The notes: generated by a model not told the origin, from the letters alone. 64,000 bases of DNA from Hyperoodon ampullatus (GCA_949752795.1 OX457057.1:100219513-100283512), one strand, 5' to 3'. Shown: positions 11,271-24,527, numbered from the stretch's first letter. Numbers and translations are program-made.

Positions 11271-14104
11271 TATGTGCATGGGTTTATCTCTGGCTTTTAT
11301 CCTGTTCCATTGATCTATATTTCTGTTTTTGTGCCAGTACCATACTGCCTTGATTACTGTAGCTTTGTAGTATAGTCTGAAGTCAAGGAGCCAGATTCCT
11401 CCAGCTCTGTTTTTCTTTCTCAAGATGGCTTTGGCTATTCGGGGTCTTTATTGTTTCCATACAAATTGTGAACCTTTGTGTTCTAGTTCTGTGAAAAGTG
11501 CCATTGGTGGTTTGATAGGGATTGCACTGAATCTGTAGATTGCTTTGGGTAGTATAGTCATTTTCACAATGTTAATTCTTCCAATGCAAGAACATGGTAT
11601 ATCTCTCCATCTGTTTATCATCTTTAATTTCTTTCATCAGTGTCTTACAGTTTTCTGCATGTAGGTCTTTTGTCTCCTACAAACCTAGGTAGGTATATTC
11701 CTAAGTATTTTATTCTTTTTGTTGCAATGGTAAATGGGAGTGTTTCCTTAATTTCTCTTTCAGATTTTTCATCATTAGTGTATAGGAATACAAGAGATAT
11801 TTGTGCATTGATCTTGTATCCTGATACTTTACCAAATTCATTGATTAGCTCTAGTAGTTTTCTAGTAGCATCTTCAGGATTCTCTATGTATAGTGTCACG
11901 TCATCTGCAAACAGTGACAGTTTTACTTCATTTTCAATTTGGATTCCGTATATTTCTTTTTAATCTCTGATTGCTGAGGCTAAAACTTCCAAAACTATGT
12001 TGAATAGTAGTGGTGAGAGTGGGTGACCTTGTCTTGTTCCTGACCTTAGTGGAAATGGTTTCCGTTTTTCACCATTGAGAATGATGTTGGCTGTGGGTTT
12101 GTCATATATGGCCTTTATTATGTTGAGTTAAGTTCCCTCTGTGCCTACTTTCTGGAGAGTTTTTATCATAAATGCAGGTTGAATTTTGTCAAAAGCTTTT
12201 TCTGCATCTATTGAGATGATCATATGGTTTCTTTCCTTCAGTTTTTTAATATGGTGTATCACATTGATTGATTTGTGTACATTGAAGAATCCTTGCATTC
12301 CTGGGATAAAACCCACTTGATCATGGTGTATGATCCTTTTAATGTGCTGTTGGATTGTGTTTGCTAGTATTTTGTTGAGGATTTTTGCATCTATGTTCAT
12401 CAGTGATATTGGCCTGTAGTTTTCTTTCTTTGTGACATCTTTGTCTGGTTTTGGTAGCAGGGTGATGGTGGCCTCATAGAATGAGTTTGGGAGTGTTCCT
12501 CCCTCTGCTATATTTTGGAAGAGTTTGAGGAGGATAGGTGTTAGCTCTTCTCTAAATCTTTGATAGAATTTGCCTGTGAAGCCATATCTGGTCCTGGGCT
12601 TTTGTTTGTTGGAAGATTTTTAATCACAGTTCAATTTCAGTGCTTGTGATTGGTCTGTTTATATTTTCTATTTCTTCCTGGTTCAGTCTTGGAAGGTTGT
12701 GCTTTTCTAAGAATTTTTCCATTTCTTCCAGGTTGTCCATTTTATTGGCATATACCTGCTTGTAGTAATCTCTCATGATCCTTGTATTTCTTCAGTGTCA
12801 GTTACTTCTCCTTTTTCATTTCTACTTCTGTTGATTTGAGTCTTCTCCCTTTTTTTCTTGATGAGTCTGGCTAATGGTTTATCTATTTTGTTTATCTCCT
12901 CAAAGAAACAGCTTTTAGTTTTATTGATCTTTGCTGTTGTTTCCTTCATTTCTTTTTCATTTATTTCTGATCTGATCTTTATGATTTCTTTCCTTCTGCT
13001 AACTTTGGGGTTTTTTTGTTCCTCTTTCTCTAATTGCTTTAGGTGTAAGGTTAGGTTGTTGATTTGAGGTGTTTCTTGTTTCTTGAGGTAGGATTGTATT
13101 GCTATAAACTTCGGTCTTAGACCTGCTTTTGCTGTATCCCATAGGTTTTGGGTAGTCGTGTTTTATTGTCATTTGTCTCTAGGTATTTTTTGATTTCCTC
13201 TTTGATTTCTTCAGTGATCTCTTGGTAATTTAGTAGCGTATTGTTTAGCCTCCATGCGTTTGTATTTTTTACAGATTTTTTCCTGTAATTGATATCTAGT
13301 CTCATAACATAGTAGTCGGAAAAGATACTTGATACGATTTCAATTTTCTTAAATTTACCAGTGCTTGATTTGTGGCCCAAGATATGATCTATCCTGGAGA
13401 ATGTTCCATGGGCACTTGAGAAGAAAGTGTATTCTGTTGGTTTTGGATGGAATGTCCTCTAAATATCAATTAAGTCCATCTTGTTTAATGTATCATCTAA
13501 AGTTTGTGTTTCCTTATTTATTTTCATTTTGGATGATCTTGTCCATTGGTGAAAGTGGGGTGCGAAAGTCCCCTACTATGATTGTGTTACTGTCGATTTC
13601 CCCATTTATGGCTGTTACATTTGCCTTATGTATTGAGGTACTCCTATGTTGGGTGCATAAATATTTCCAATTGTTATATTTTCTTCTTGGATTGATCCCT
13701 TGATCATTATGTAGTGTCCTTCTTTGTCTCTTGTAATAGTCTTTATTTTAAAGTCTATTTTGTCTGATGTGAGAATTGCTACTCCAGCTTTCTTTTGATT
13801 TCCATTGTATGGAATATGTTTTCCATCCCCTCACTTTCAGTCTGTCTGTATCCCTAGGTCTGAAGTTGATCTCTTGTAGGTGGCATATATATGGGTCTTG
13901 TTTTTGTATCCATTCAGCCAGTCTTTGTCTTCTGGTTGGAGCATTTAATCCATTTTCATTTAAGGTAGTTATCGCTATGTATGTTCCTATTACCATTTTC
14001 TTGTTTTGGATTTGTTATTGTAGGTCTTTTACTTCTCTTATGTTTCCTGCCTAGAGAAGTTCCTTTAGCATTTGTTGTAAAGCTGGTTTGGTGGTCCTGA
14101 ATTC

Positions 14105-14577
14105 TCACAGCTTTTGCTTGTCTGTAAAGGTTTTAGTTTCTCTATTGAATCTGATTGAGATCCTTGCTGGGTAGAGTAATCTTGGTTGTAGGCTTTTCTC
14201 CTTCATCCCTTTAAATATGTCCTGCCACTTCCTTTTGGCTTGCAGAGTTTCTGCTGAAAGATCAGCTGTTAACCTTATGGGGATTCCCTTGTATGTTATT
14301 TGTTGCCTTTCCCTTGCTGCTTTTAATATTTTTACTTTGTATTTATTTTTTGATAGTATGTGTCTTGGCATGTTTCTCCTTGGATTTATCCTGTATGGGA
14401 CTCTCTGCGCTTCCTGGACTTGACTTTTTCCTTTCCCATGTTAGGGAAGTTTTCAACTATAATCTCTCCCAGTATTTTCTCAGTCCCTTTCTTTTTCTCT
14501 TCTTCTTCTGGGACCCCTATAATTCGAATGTTCGTGCGTTTAATGTTGTCCCAGAGGTCTCTGAGACTGTCCTTAAT

Positions 14578-14618
<41 letters not shown>

Positions 14619-15169
14619 TGGTATGTGGGCCTCTCACTGTTGTGGCCTCTCCCGTTGCGGAGCACAGGCTCCGGACGCACAGGCCCAGCGGCCATGGCTC
14701 ACGGGCCCAGCCGCTCCGCGGCATGTGGGATCTTCCCAGACCGGGGCACGAACCCGTTTCCCCTGCATCGGCAGGCGGACTCTCAACCACTGCGCCACCA
14801 GGGAAGCCCCTTAATTCTTATCATTATTTTATTTTTATTCTGCTCTGTGGTAGTTTTTTCCACTATTTTGTCTTCCAGGTCACTTATCTGTTCTTCTGCC
14901 TCAGTTATTCTGCTATTGATTCCTCCTAGAGAATTTTAAATTTCATTTATTGTGTTTTGCATCATTGTTTGTTTGCTCTTTAGTTCTTCTAGGTTCTTGT
15001 TAAACGTTTCTTATATTTTCTCCATTCTATTTCCAAGATTTTGGATCATCTTTACTATCATTACTCTGAATTCTTTTTCAGGTAGACTGCCTGTTTCCTC
15101 TTCATTTGTTTGGTCTGGTGGGTTTTTACCTTGCTCCTTCATCTGCTGCATATTTCTCTGTCTTCTCAT
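14105..15169 (-). pseudogene. L1 ORF1 remnant, interrupted by a SINE
   Basis: ORF1 encodes the trimeric RNA-binding chaperone of L1. The ATG is at 15167-15169 (minus strand) and the stop TGA at 14105-14107. The C-terminal RNA-binding part 'YKGIPIRLTADLSAETLQAK' is well preserved (14105-14371). A stop (TAA, + strand tta at 14936-14938) and a CHR-2 SINE at 14582-14808 break the frame. The homologous N-terminus at 1-333 lacks this stop. Confidence 0.9.
14582..14808 (-). mobile_element. CHR-2-type SINE inside L1 ORF1, 11-bp TSD
   Basis: A T-run of about 37 (the A-tail on the minus strand), then the reverse complement of the CHR-2 body, ending in 'ccaccagggaagcc'. The TSD ccttaattctt is exact at 14571-14581 and 14809-14819. 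The length and high GC content match the other CHR-2 copies in the window. Confidence 0.95.
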
Positions 15170-15837
15170 TTTGATTAACTTACTTTTGGGGGTCTCCTTT
15201 TCACATGCTGCAGGTTCATAGTTCCCGTTGTTTTTGGTGTCTGCCCCCCATTGGGTAAGGTTGGTTCAGTGGGTTGCGTAGGCTTCCGGATGGAGGGGAC
15301 TGGTGCCTGTGTTCTGTTGGATGAGGCTGGATCTTGTCTTTCTCGTGAGCAGGACTACATCTAGTGGTATGTTTTGGGGTGTCTGTGAACTTAGTATGAT
15401 TTTAGGCAGCCTCTCTGCTAATGGGTGGGGTTGTGTTCCTGTCGTGCTATTTGTTTGGCATGGGGTGTCCAGCACTGGAGCTTGCTGGTCGTTGAATGGA
15501 GCTGGGTCTTAGCGTTGAGACAGAGATCTCTGGGAGAGCTCTCGCTGATTGATATTATATGGGGCCAGGAGGTCTCTGGTGGTCCAGTGCCCTGAACTTG
15601 GCTCTTCCACTCAGAGTCTCAGGCCTGACACCCGGCCAGAGCACCAAGACCCTGTTAGCCACACAGCCAGGTACATGGGGAGTTTCTTGACTTTTGGGAA
15701 GTCTGAGGTCTTCTGCCAGTGTTCAGTAGGTGTTCTGTAGGGGTTGTTCCACATGTAGATGTATTTTTGATGTATTTGTGGGGAGGAAGTTGATCTCCAC
15801 GTCTTACTCCTCCACCATTTTGATGGTCCTCCCTCTC
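15170..15837 (-). promoter_or_regulatory. L1 5' UTR with YY1-like site at the 5' end
   Basis: GC-richer leader of the minus-strand L1. The 5' end reads 'atcaaaatggtggagg' on the minus strand (+ strand 15812-15824), a decayed YY1-type site in the position where L1 promoters usually carry one. Homologous leader sequence occurs at 334-832. Confidence 0.7.
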
Positions 15838-15911
15838 ATATTTTAAAAGCTGTATGGTCCCCTGAATAAAAGAGATTAAGATCTAATAACAGCATTAAAA
15901 ATTATACTTTC

Positions 15912-17444
<1,533 letters not shown>

Positions 17445-17459
17445 AAAAATTATACTTTC

Positions 17460-18589
17460 AAATTCTTAATTTATATTCAGAGCATTAATTTGTTCAGGTC
17501 TTATAGAATCCCTTACACATTTTCTTCTCCACCTCAAAAAGTTTTTTATTTAGACCCAGTCCAAAATGTATATGTAACTTGTTTCAATCACATACATAGA
17601 CTAAAATAATAAAACAGAACAAAGACAAAAAAAACTCAACACACCTATTTCAATTTCATTAGGAGTTTTCTCAGGACTCTCTCAAATCTGAATGTTGAAG
17701 CAGCTACATTGTTCTGTTTACCCATATTCTTATTCTATCAGTAAGCAGTCGACTAGCTAGAAGTACTACACTTGTAGCTATTTGTACTAAACTTACCATT
17801 TTTAGTCTTCAAAAGAATTTATTACACTGTAGTCAAATAATATTGTAACATGATCCTCTGAACTTATGTAAATAATTGCTTTTATAAATATATGTGGTTG
17901 CAAACTGACCCCAAGGGGAATCTTTTTTTTTTTTTAACCGGGATGATGAACGTTTTATTAAAAATACAAGGGGAATCTTTGAAGCTCATCTGCTTCAAAG
18001 TCAGTTTGCTAAATATATATATCGATATTACCTTAAGTGATTATACTAAGTAAATCCTAGATTTTACTAACAGCAAAATAAAATATTGACCTCACTAAAA
18101 TGATGAGAATAAGGAGAGGCTAAGACATCAGGAAAGAGGCTGGAAAATAAATATCTGTTACGTGTCTTGGGCTTAAGGCAAAATATAGGATATAGGAAGA
18201 AGAAAGATATATTAAGTGCTTTTTCCTTCAGATCACTTGCAATCTAAGTAGGTTGAAAGAAAAGACAGAAAAGTGAGAAGTGTTTAATAACAATGCAAGA
18301 GATAAATATCAATTGACCATATTATATAATATGTCACATGCCAGTTCAGGATTGATTGCTAAGTAAATAGAATGTTATTGGTTATCCAGGTTCCTGATAC
18401 ATTTTTAGTGATGTGTTACTTCTAAGTTATCTGGGATTGGTGAATTTCGTTTTGCTTTTAATGGAGATTTACTAGCCTGATCCAGTTTTACAGAATCTTA
18501 AGTCTGTAGGGTTGAGTTTAAGTCATTGACTCTAAAACAGGAAAATCTATATTCTAAATTTGGTTATTGAAAAAATTAATTCATATTTA
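17460..18589. other. intronic sequence with one tiny retro-insertion
   Basis: AT-rich sequence without exon or named repeat, apart from the 41-bp insertion at 17926-17966 described separately. An ATAT stretch lies near 18015. Confidence 0.4.
17926..17966 (-). mobile_element. 41-bp retro-inserted mRNA 3' end
   Basis: Read on the minus strand: a short unique stretch, AATAAA, about 16 nt more, then an A-run. That is the last ~30 nt of a polyadenylated RNA. It is flanked by a 14-bp exact duplication caaggggaatcttt (17912-17925 and 17967-17980). The structure fits an extremely 5'-truncated processed pseudogene made by L1 machinery. The parent gene was not identified. Confidence 0.8.
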
Positions 18590-18790
18590 TAGTACTTTGT
18601 GTCAGGTACTATAGGAAGCATTTTACATTACTCATTTAATTTTTATAACAAACCTATAGGTAGATTGTTACTCTCATTCTACGGATGAGGAATCTGAGGC
18701 ACAGAGAAGTTAAGGTTGTTACTAAAGGTAATACAGAAAGTGGTAGTGACAGGATATAATCCCAGTTCTGTTAGACTCTAGGGCCCAAAA
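18590..18790 (-). repeat. MIR SINE, minus strand
   Basis: The reverse-complement MIR core is recognisable: 'cggatgaggaatctgaggc' then 'acagagaagttaagg', followed by the tRNA-related 'ggatataatcccagttctg'. Confidence 0.75.
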
Positions 18791-18938
18791 GTATTAAAGA
18801 AAATAAACATATAGAAAAGACCAGATTTGAGAATACAGCATTTATGGTTAAGTGGAAGGAGCACTCAGTTTTCAATAATATATTAGACGTATTTTTTAAA
18901 TGATGAAAATTTTCTCTTTTTGCTCCCATGTTAATTTT

Positions 18939-19143
18939 TTTTTTTTTTTTTTGCGGTACGTGAGCCTCTCGCTGTTGTGGCCTCTCCCATTGCAGAGCAC
19001 AGGCTCCGGATGCGCAGGCTCAGTGGCCATGGCTCACAGGCCCAGCCGCTCCATGGCATGTGGGATCTTCCCGGACCGGGGCTCGAACCCGTGTCCCCTG
19101 CATCGGCAGGCGGACTCTCAACCACTGCGCCACCAGGGAAGCC
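18939..19143 (-). mobile_element. CHR-2-type SINE, minus strand
   Basis: T-run, then 'gcggtacgtgagcctctcgc' and the rest of the CHR-2 body ending 'ccaccagggaagcc'. A candidate TSD (ctcccatg, extending with mismatches) sits at 18923-18938 and 19144-19160. Confidence 0.93.
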
Positions 19144-19793
19144 CTCCCATGATAAATTTTGTGCCATTTTCCAGAAATTAGTTTAATTCCAATGAGGCCA
19201 AATCCTCTTTTATCAATATTATCAAACAGTAAAATCTGGTTTTCTTTCAGCAAGTGAAAAGGAACTTCCAGAACAAAGGTTATACTTGTAATGTTGTTAT
19301 CATCTTTATCCAGAATGGTTGCTTTATTTCCAGTTGTTCAGGCAGCTATTTATAGTTTATTAGGGACTCCAGAGTATAAATGATTTGAAGATTAATAGAT
19401 TTAAATTGTGTGTAAAAAGGATTCCTTTTAACATGCTTTTGATAACATTAATAAAAACCATTTTGGAATCATGTTTTTTGTCTTTCTGATCCCTGACATA
19501 GAAGTATTTAGATATTTTTTAAGGCATAATGTTTATATTGCTGTTTACTTTTATAAGCATCACTTCAGAATTGGCAATAAATGGCAAAATTGCATATCCT
19601 AATACAGTTCTGGTATCAGCCTGAGTCTTGAAAATAAAACCTTGTACTTAAATATAAGCCCCCATTTAAATGGGCCAAATTCTTCACCTTTACGTTTGGA
19701 ACCACCTTTCATGTTGGTGATTATCATCCAAAGAATCAAGAGATTGATTTCCTATTTTAAGATTGAAATATATATATAATTTATACCATTATT

Positions 19794-20315
19794 GGGACTT
19801 CCATGGTGGCATAGTGGTTAAGAATCCGCCTGCCAATGCAGGGGACATAGGTTCGCTCCCTTGTCCGGGAAGATCCCACATGCCGCGGAGCAGCTAAGCC
19901 CGTGCGCCACAACTGCTGAGCCCATGTACCACACCTACTGAAGCCCGGGCGCCAGGGCCTGTGCTCTGCAACAAGTGAAGCCACTGCAATGAGAAGGCCG
20001 AGCACCACAATGAAGAGTAGCCCCGGGGGGCTTCCCTGGTGGCGCAGTGGTTGGGGGTCTGCCTGCTAATGCGGGGGGCGCGGGTTCGTGTCCCGGTCCG
20101 GGAGGGTCCCGCGTGCTGCGGAGCGGCTGGGCCCGTGGGCCGTGGCCGCTGGGCCTGCGCGTCTGGAGCCTGTGCTCCGCAGCGGGAGGGGCCGCAGCGG
20201 TGAGAGGCCCGCGTACCGCAAAAAAAAAAAAAAAAAAAAAAGAGTAGCCCCGGCTTGCTGCAACTACAGAAAGCCCGCACACAGCAACGAAGACCCAATG
20301 CAGTCAAAAAAAAAT
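19794..20315 (+). mobile_element. CHR-1 SINE carrying a nested CHR-2 SINE
   Basis: The outer CHR-1 body is at 19794-20026 and resumes at 20240, ending in an A-run near 20315 that merges into an AT-rich tract. The inner SINE at 20027-20239 is annotated separately. The outer copy has ordinary decay and lacks the A-to-G bias of the inner copy. Confidence 0.92.
20027..20239 (+). mobile_element. nested CHR-2 SINE with strong A-to-G excess
   Basis: Complete CHR-2 element with exact 14-bp TSD aagagtagccccgg (20013-20026 and 20240-20253). Compared by eye with the other CHR-2 copies here (27551, 44711, 52469, 59472, 61328), about 17 consensus A positions are G. Only about four other changes are seen, mostly C-to-T. 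Thymines are almost all retained, so the bias is strand-specific. Examples: 'ttgagagtc' reads ttgggggtc, 'gggaagatcccacatg' reads gggagggtcccgcgtg. The body is unusually GC-rich as a result. Confidence 0.9.
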
Positions 20316-20425
20316 ATATATATATATATATATACTATTATCTACATATAATATTATTGAACTATTATTTATGTATATATGATATATATGTATATGTTAT
20401 TTATTATAATTAATGAACTATTTAT
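20312..20425. repeat. AT-rich low-complexity tract
   Basis: (AT)n near 20312-20332, then imperfect 'tatgtatatatgatatatat' sequence. It probably grew from the A-tail of the CHR-1 SINE. 'aactattatttat' near 20359 has a similar partner near 20418. Confidence 0.75.
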
Positions 20426-20984
20426 TTATTATAGAGAGATGGTGATTGCTTCATATTTCTTTTTGTAGTTTATCACAGCAAAGCTGAAATTTTTGGAGAG
20501 CAAACATGGCATATCCAAGGATATTATGTGGTTTTATTTTAAGCTTTCAGTAGTGGTGTGTTTCATTCAGCCTGTAACAGTAAAAATAAATGAGTAATAG
20601 ATGACTCGTATGTTTTGTCTGCTATAGTAATATCTTCTATCATTGAATCTGTCTAACCAGCCAGTTACTTTACTGTTGTCTGAAATAAAGATCATTGTGT
20701 TTTCTGACAATGTAGGAATTTCTGTTCAGTTAAAATATATGTTGTCATTGAAGTAAAAATAATGAAATTGCAAGAAATTGATTGATTTTAGCTGTACTCC
20801 TGAACCCCTCTCCCCCAAAGTGAAATCCAGATCATTTTAAAGTTCTTATAAAATAGCTGGAATTTCATTAAAATATTAAAACTCAGCCTTGATAGTTTTT
20901 AGTATAGGTACTTAGCCTCTAAATTTTGACCTGAAACATAAACGGTAGTGGTAGCATGTCTAGTCATTCACGTTGATAACCAGC

Positions 20985-21465
20985 CTCCACGATGGCCCCC
21001 AGTTGTCCTCCCTCCTGATATTCACACCCTTAAGTAGTCCCCCCCAACCCACATTTACCAGGGTTGGTCTGTGTGATTGCTAGAATACACCAGAAATGAT
21101 GGTAAGTCACTTCTGAGATTAGGTTACAAGACAGTGGGACTTCCATCTGGATGTGTCTATGTCTGTCTGTCTCTCACTCTCTCACATCACTTGCTCTGTT
21201 GGAAGCCAGTACGTGCAAGGAACCAAGGCCTAGCCCAACAACTAAGCTTGGAAATGGATCCTCCAGCCCTAGTCATGCCTTCAGATGGCTGCATCCTTGG
21301 CCAGCAGCTTGACTGCAACCTCATGAGACACTGAGCCAGAAGCACCCAGCTCAGCCCTCAGCCCCTCCCAGATTCTTGACCCTCAGGAACTGTATGAGAT
21401 AAAAAATGTTTACTAAGCCTTTAAATTTGGGAGTAATTTGTTATTCAGGAATAGATAACCAGTGC
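20985..21465 (+). mobile_element. MLT1-like MaLR LTR
   Basis: The order of phrases fits the MaLR LTR family: 'gcctccacgatggcccccag' near the start, 'gactgcaacctcatgagac' in the middle, and 'actgtatgagataaaaaatg' with 'aatagataaccag' at the end. The polyadenylation signal is degenerate. No internal region is attached, so it is probably a solo LTR on the + strand. Confidence 0.65.
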
Positions 21466-23879
21466 ACACCTCCACTAAAGCTCTTCTTTCATTTTTCAAA
21501 TCTTAACATCTATTTTTAGTTATTGTTGTTATTATTTGTGCCGTTAAATGTGTAATACGTACAATTCACCTGACTGAAGCGTTAAGTTGGATGGAAAATA
21601 CTGTATTCCATCTCCCATTTTCCAATCCAGTGTTTGGTGTAATAAATACATAATTCACTTTTCCCATGTTCGGGTCCCATATTAGAATGTACTTAAAATA
21701 ATTGTTTTGTGACAAGGAGCCTTTTTTAGATTATTCCGCAGATTCTTATCATTTATGTGTGAAGCTACCAATTTTGTATAACTTGTAATTACTATGCAAG
21801 TGATTATACAATTACTGTGAAATACTTCAAGAGAAAACAGACAGCTTAACAACTATTCTCAGAGAAGTCTGAGACTTCACCAAAGAAGCTCCTCATCCAT
21901 TACTTGTAACTCTGTGATGCTTATTAATTCTACAGGATAATAACAGTGTGGGTTTTAAAAAGTCATATTTTTAAGGATTAGTTAAGAGAGAGAGCTTCTT
22001 AGCAGATGCAGCTTCTTAGCATCATCAAGATCATGAATTGTACTCCCAGCTCTGCTCTCCCATCCCACTTTCTCCATGGTGTTCTGAAAAGGAAAAGGTC
22101 ATAAAAGTACTCAGGTTCACTTTTTCCTTTTTGCCCTACTAAACCAATTTTAGTACCAATAATTGTTTCTTTTCCATAGCTAATCATACAGAAACGGTAA
22201 TCATGAATAAAAGATGTGACAGAAAAGTGGAATTTCAACTTCTTAAAGAGTTTTTTTTTTCTCTTGCTTCCTTTGTCTGTGTTTTTCTAAACGCGGATTT
22301 GCCTTAGGACATTAATAGCTACAAATAGATACTTTCAGTGAATCCTGGGTTATCAGTCTTTTGTTTTTATACCTGAACTTAAAGAAAGAGATGTTCTTAA
22401 TGAAAAGAAAACATTGATGAGTCCCATGTTCTTTGACATTAATGCTCTTAAATATGTAACTAAAAATTAGCTTTTTTGTCTATTCTTGCCATGATTCCTA
22501 AAAAACAGTAATAAAAATAGCCAATTTTGGAATTGGTCTTGTCTTCCTCTATCCTAAATAGACAAGATTATTTTGAAATTTTACTGAAAATTTCCTTTTA
22601 ATTTGGACCTAAAAAAAAATAGGATTCTGTCTTTCAAATCCCTCCCCCCTTCAATTCACATGCTCACATGTGCACACCCACACACACACGCACACTTGTA
22701 ATAAGGTTAGGAGGATGGTTATCAGTAACTTAAAGGAACAAACGAATTTCACTCTTCAAATATTTAGTATACAAATGTTATCCAAATACTCCAATAATGT
22801 CATCACTTCAGACAGTTGTAGTCCTGCCAGAAGTAAAACCACCAGGGCTTCTAACTCTGCTTTGAACATCTGCCAACTGATACCAACACAAATTTGTCAA
22901 CACAAATTTGTAACACAAGGCTGATTCCTGAGTCTTGAACTTGGACAGTCTCTAATGAAGAAGGAGGCATCAAATTTTCAGCACTGAAACATGTCAGAGA
23001 AACCCCATGTTTGCTTTATTTTCTTGAGGGTTTTTGTTTTTTAAGCATGGTCACTGAATTGTGTATTTTTCTTTTCAAATGGGTTCCCATTTGTGGGTGG
23101 TGGTAGCTCCTGATGAAATAATTTTTAAAAATTGAGAAATAACAGTAGTTTTCGTAACTAGATTTCATTTGAAAGCTTAAATTATATAGTACTTTGCTAT
23201 GATTTTTGAGAAAGTTTCCTCAACCCTCTATTAACACTTCTTTTTTTTTTTTGTAAAATGTCTCAGGAAACATTTAAATGTCTGTTTAGTAAAGTAATTG
23301 TTAATTTCACTCTGTTCACCTGCCCGTAATATATGATGCTTATATGAAATAGTACTTCAAGTCTTTCCTAGCAGATATAAGAGGGAAGCCTAAGAATCTC
23401 CTTTCACTCCCTTCCTGATCATTCGACCTGACTTGGCGCCCAGGCCCAAAGCCGTAGGCCAGACTCCAGGCACCAGCCCACATTCCCTGCTCAAGTTCCC
23501 TTTCATCCCCAAAGCTCACCAAGCCCTGAAGGGGACAGAAAGGAGGATGGAAGACAGCTGAACAGAGGTTAGAAGAGGGGAGTGGAATTTGGCAGCAGGT
23601 AGAAGGACTTTGTCTGCACCTCTAGTGGTGAGTGCCTCCACCACCCTCTTGACCGGCCAAAAATTGAGTGAAGTTCTATGTGGACAAATCAGAAACAGTC
23701 CTCGATTATAATGTAAAAATATCTTTAGTATCCTTTACCTGTCTACAGCCAGCTGGTTAGGTCTCTAAACATAAACTCTTAAAGGTATTATGCTTACCGT
23801 ATTTTAAAAATGTAAATGCCATAACACAGAAAAGATAAGATATACCTGTTGGTAATAGAAGCATTCATAAGCTGAGGCA
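21466..23879. other. intronic sequence, nothing recognised
   Basis: AT-rich intron without coding exon or named repeat. A small (CA)n stretch lies at 22678-22694 and a duplicated palindromic 'acaaatttgt' unit near 22887-22912. Confidence 0.4.
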
Positions 23880-24125
23880 GTAAGTGTGGTGGTTAAGGTC
23901 ACAGACTCTAGAGCCAGGCTGCCTGGGTTTAAATCCCAATTCTGACAGCTTGCTAGATGAGTAACCTGAAACAAGTCACTTGACCTCTCCGTATTAATTT
24001 TCTCATCTGCAAAATGGAGATGATAGCACTACCTTATAGGGTTGTAAAATTTAAATAATCTGAACCTAAACACTTAGATCAATGTCTGACTGGTACTTAG
24101 CTTTACATAAGTATTTGTTCCCATT
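23880..24125 (+). repeat. MIR SINE, nearly full length
   Basis: A tRNA-like head ('gtggttaaggtcacagactc'), the core 'caagtcacttgacctctc', 'tctgcaaaatggagatgata' and the tail 'aagtatttgttcccatt' occur in the canonical order. It ends about 170 bp before the CTTNBP2NL exon. Confidence 0.88.
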
Positions 24126-24296
24126 AATATGCTATGCCCCTTTTCTGATGTTGTTTCTATACTTAGATGACCCTGTCTGATTTGTAGTCAAAAGGTTACT
24201 TCATACTCACACCACTACCTTTGATGTCTAACTACTAGCAGATCCCCTGCTCAGCAGTATTTGAAAGCAAAATGCTTATTTTCCTTTCTTTCCCAG

Positions 24297-24527
24297 GCCC
24301 AACACAGAGATACTTTCATTGAAGAACGCTATGGAAAATATAACATCAGTGATCCTTTAATGGCACTCCAGAGAGACTTTGAAACACTGAAGGAGAAGAA
24401 CGATGGCGAGAAGCAGCCAGTCTGCACAAACCCGCTCTCGATTCTTAAGGTGGTGATGAAGCAGTGCAAGAACATGCAGGAGCGCATGCTATCGCAGCTG
24501 GCTGCCGCTGAGAGCAGGCACCGCAAG
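24297..24527 (+). CDS. CTTNBP2NL: CTTNBP2NL coding exon (77 codons)
   Basis: CTTNBP2NL is a cytoplasmic, actin-associated coiled-coil protein of the cortactin-binding-protein-2 family, reported with the STRIPAK (striatin-PP2A) complex. This exon encodes the CortBP2 N-terminal domain, from 'AQHRDTFIEERYGKYNISDP' to 'AAAESRHRK'. It is preceded by a strong pyrimidine tract and AG (24295-24296) and followed by donor gtgggt at 24528. Both ends are phase 0. If the missing upstream exon encodes 33 residues, this is residues 34-110. The reading frame is intact, and the sequence agrees nearly perfectly with my memory of the mammalian protein. The exon with the start codon was not found in the window. 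Confidence 0.97.

Larger units (their letters stand above)
10002..13996 (-). pseudogene. L1 ORF2 remnant (endonuclease-reverse transcriptase)
   Basis: The parent ORF2 protein nicks target DNA and reverse-transcribes L1 RNA. Here the endonuclease N-terminus starts at 13996 (minus strand) with 'LNENGLN' and 'LQEINF', the asparagine and glutamate motifs of the endonuclease. The reverse transcriptase FADD box is intact at 11900-11911. The C-terminal domain with '[12 protein letters not shown]' lies near 10500. Multiple frameshifts and stops break it, and a short SINE sits at 10170-10304. The stop codon (TAA) is at 10002-10004. Not functional. Confidence 0.9.
9640..15837 (-). mobile_element. full-length L1, minus strand, with two SINE insertions
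   Basis: On the minus strand the element runs 5' UTR (15837-15170), ORF1 (15169-14105), ORF2 (about 13996-10002), 3' UTR (10001-about 9640). The 5' end has a YY1-like 'caaaatggtgg', as expected at an L1 promoter. ORF1 and ORF2 are broken by stops and frameshifts and by SINE insertions at 10170-10304 and 14582-14808, so the copy is dead. A candidate short TSD (ctctcat at both ends, near 9651 and 15833) is weak. The 3' UTR matches the L1 at 4639-5005, so both belong to a similar young lineage. Confidence 0.92.

Noticed and set aside
14293..14929. Open frames up to 189 residues with long Phe runs
   Set aside because: They run through the T-tract of a SINE inserted in L1 ORF1.
20312..20425. AT-rich tract considered as an origin or matrix attachment region
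   Set aside because: It is more simply the expanded tail of a SINE. No other origin signal is visible.
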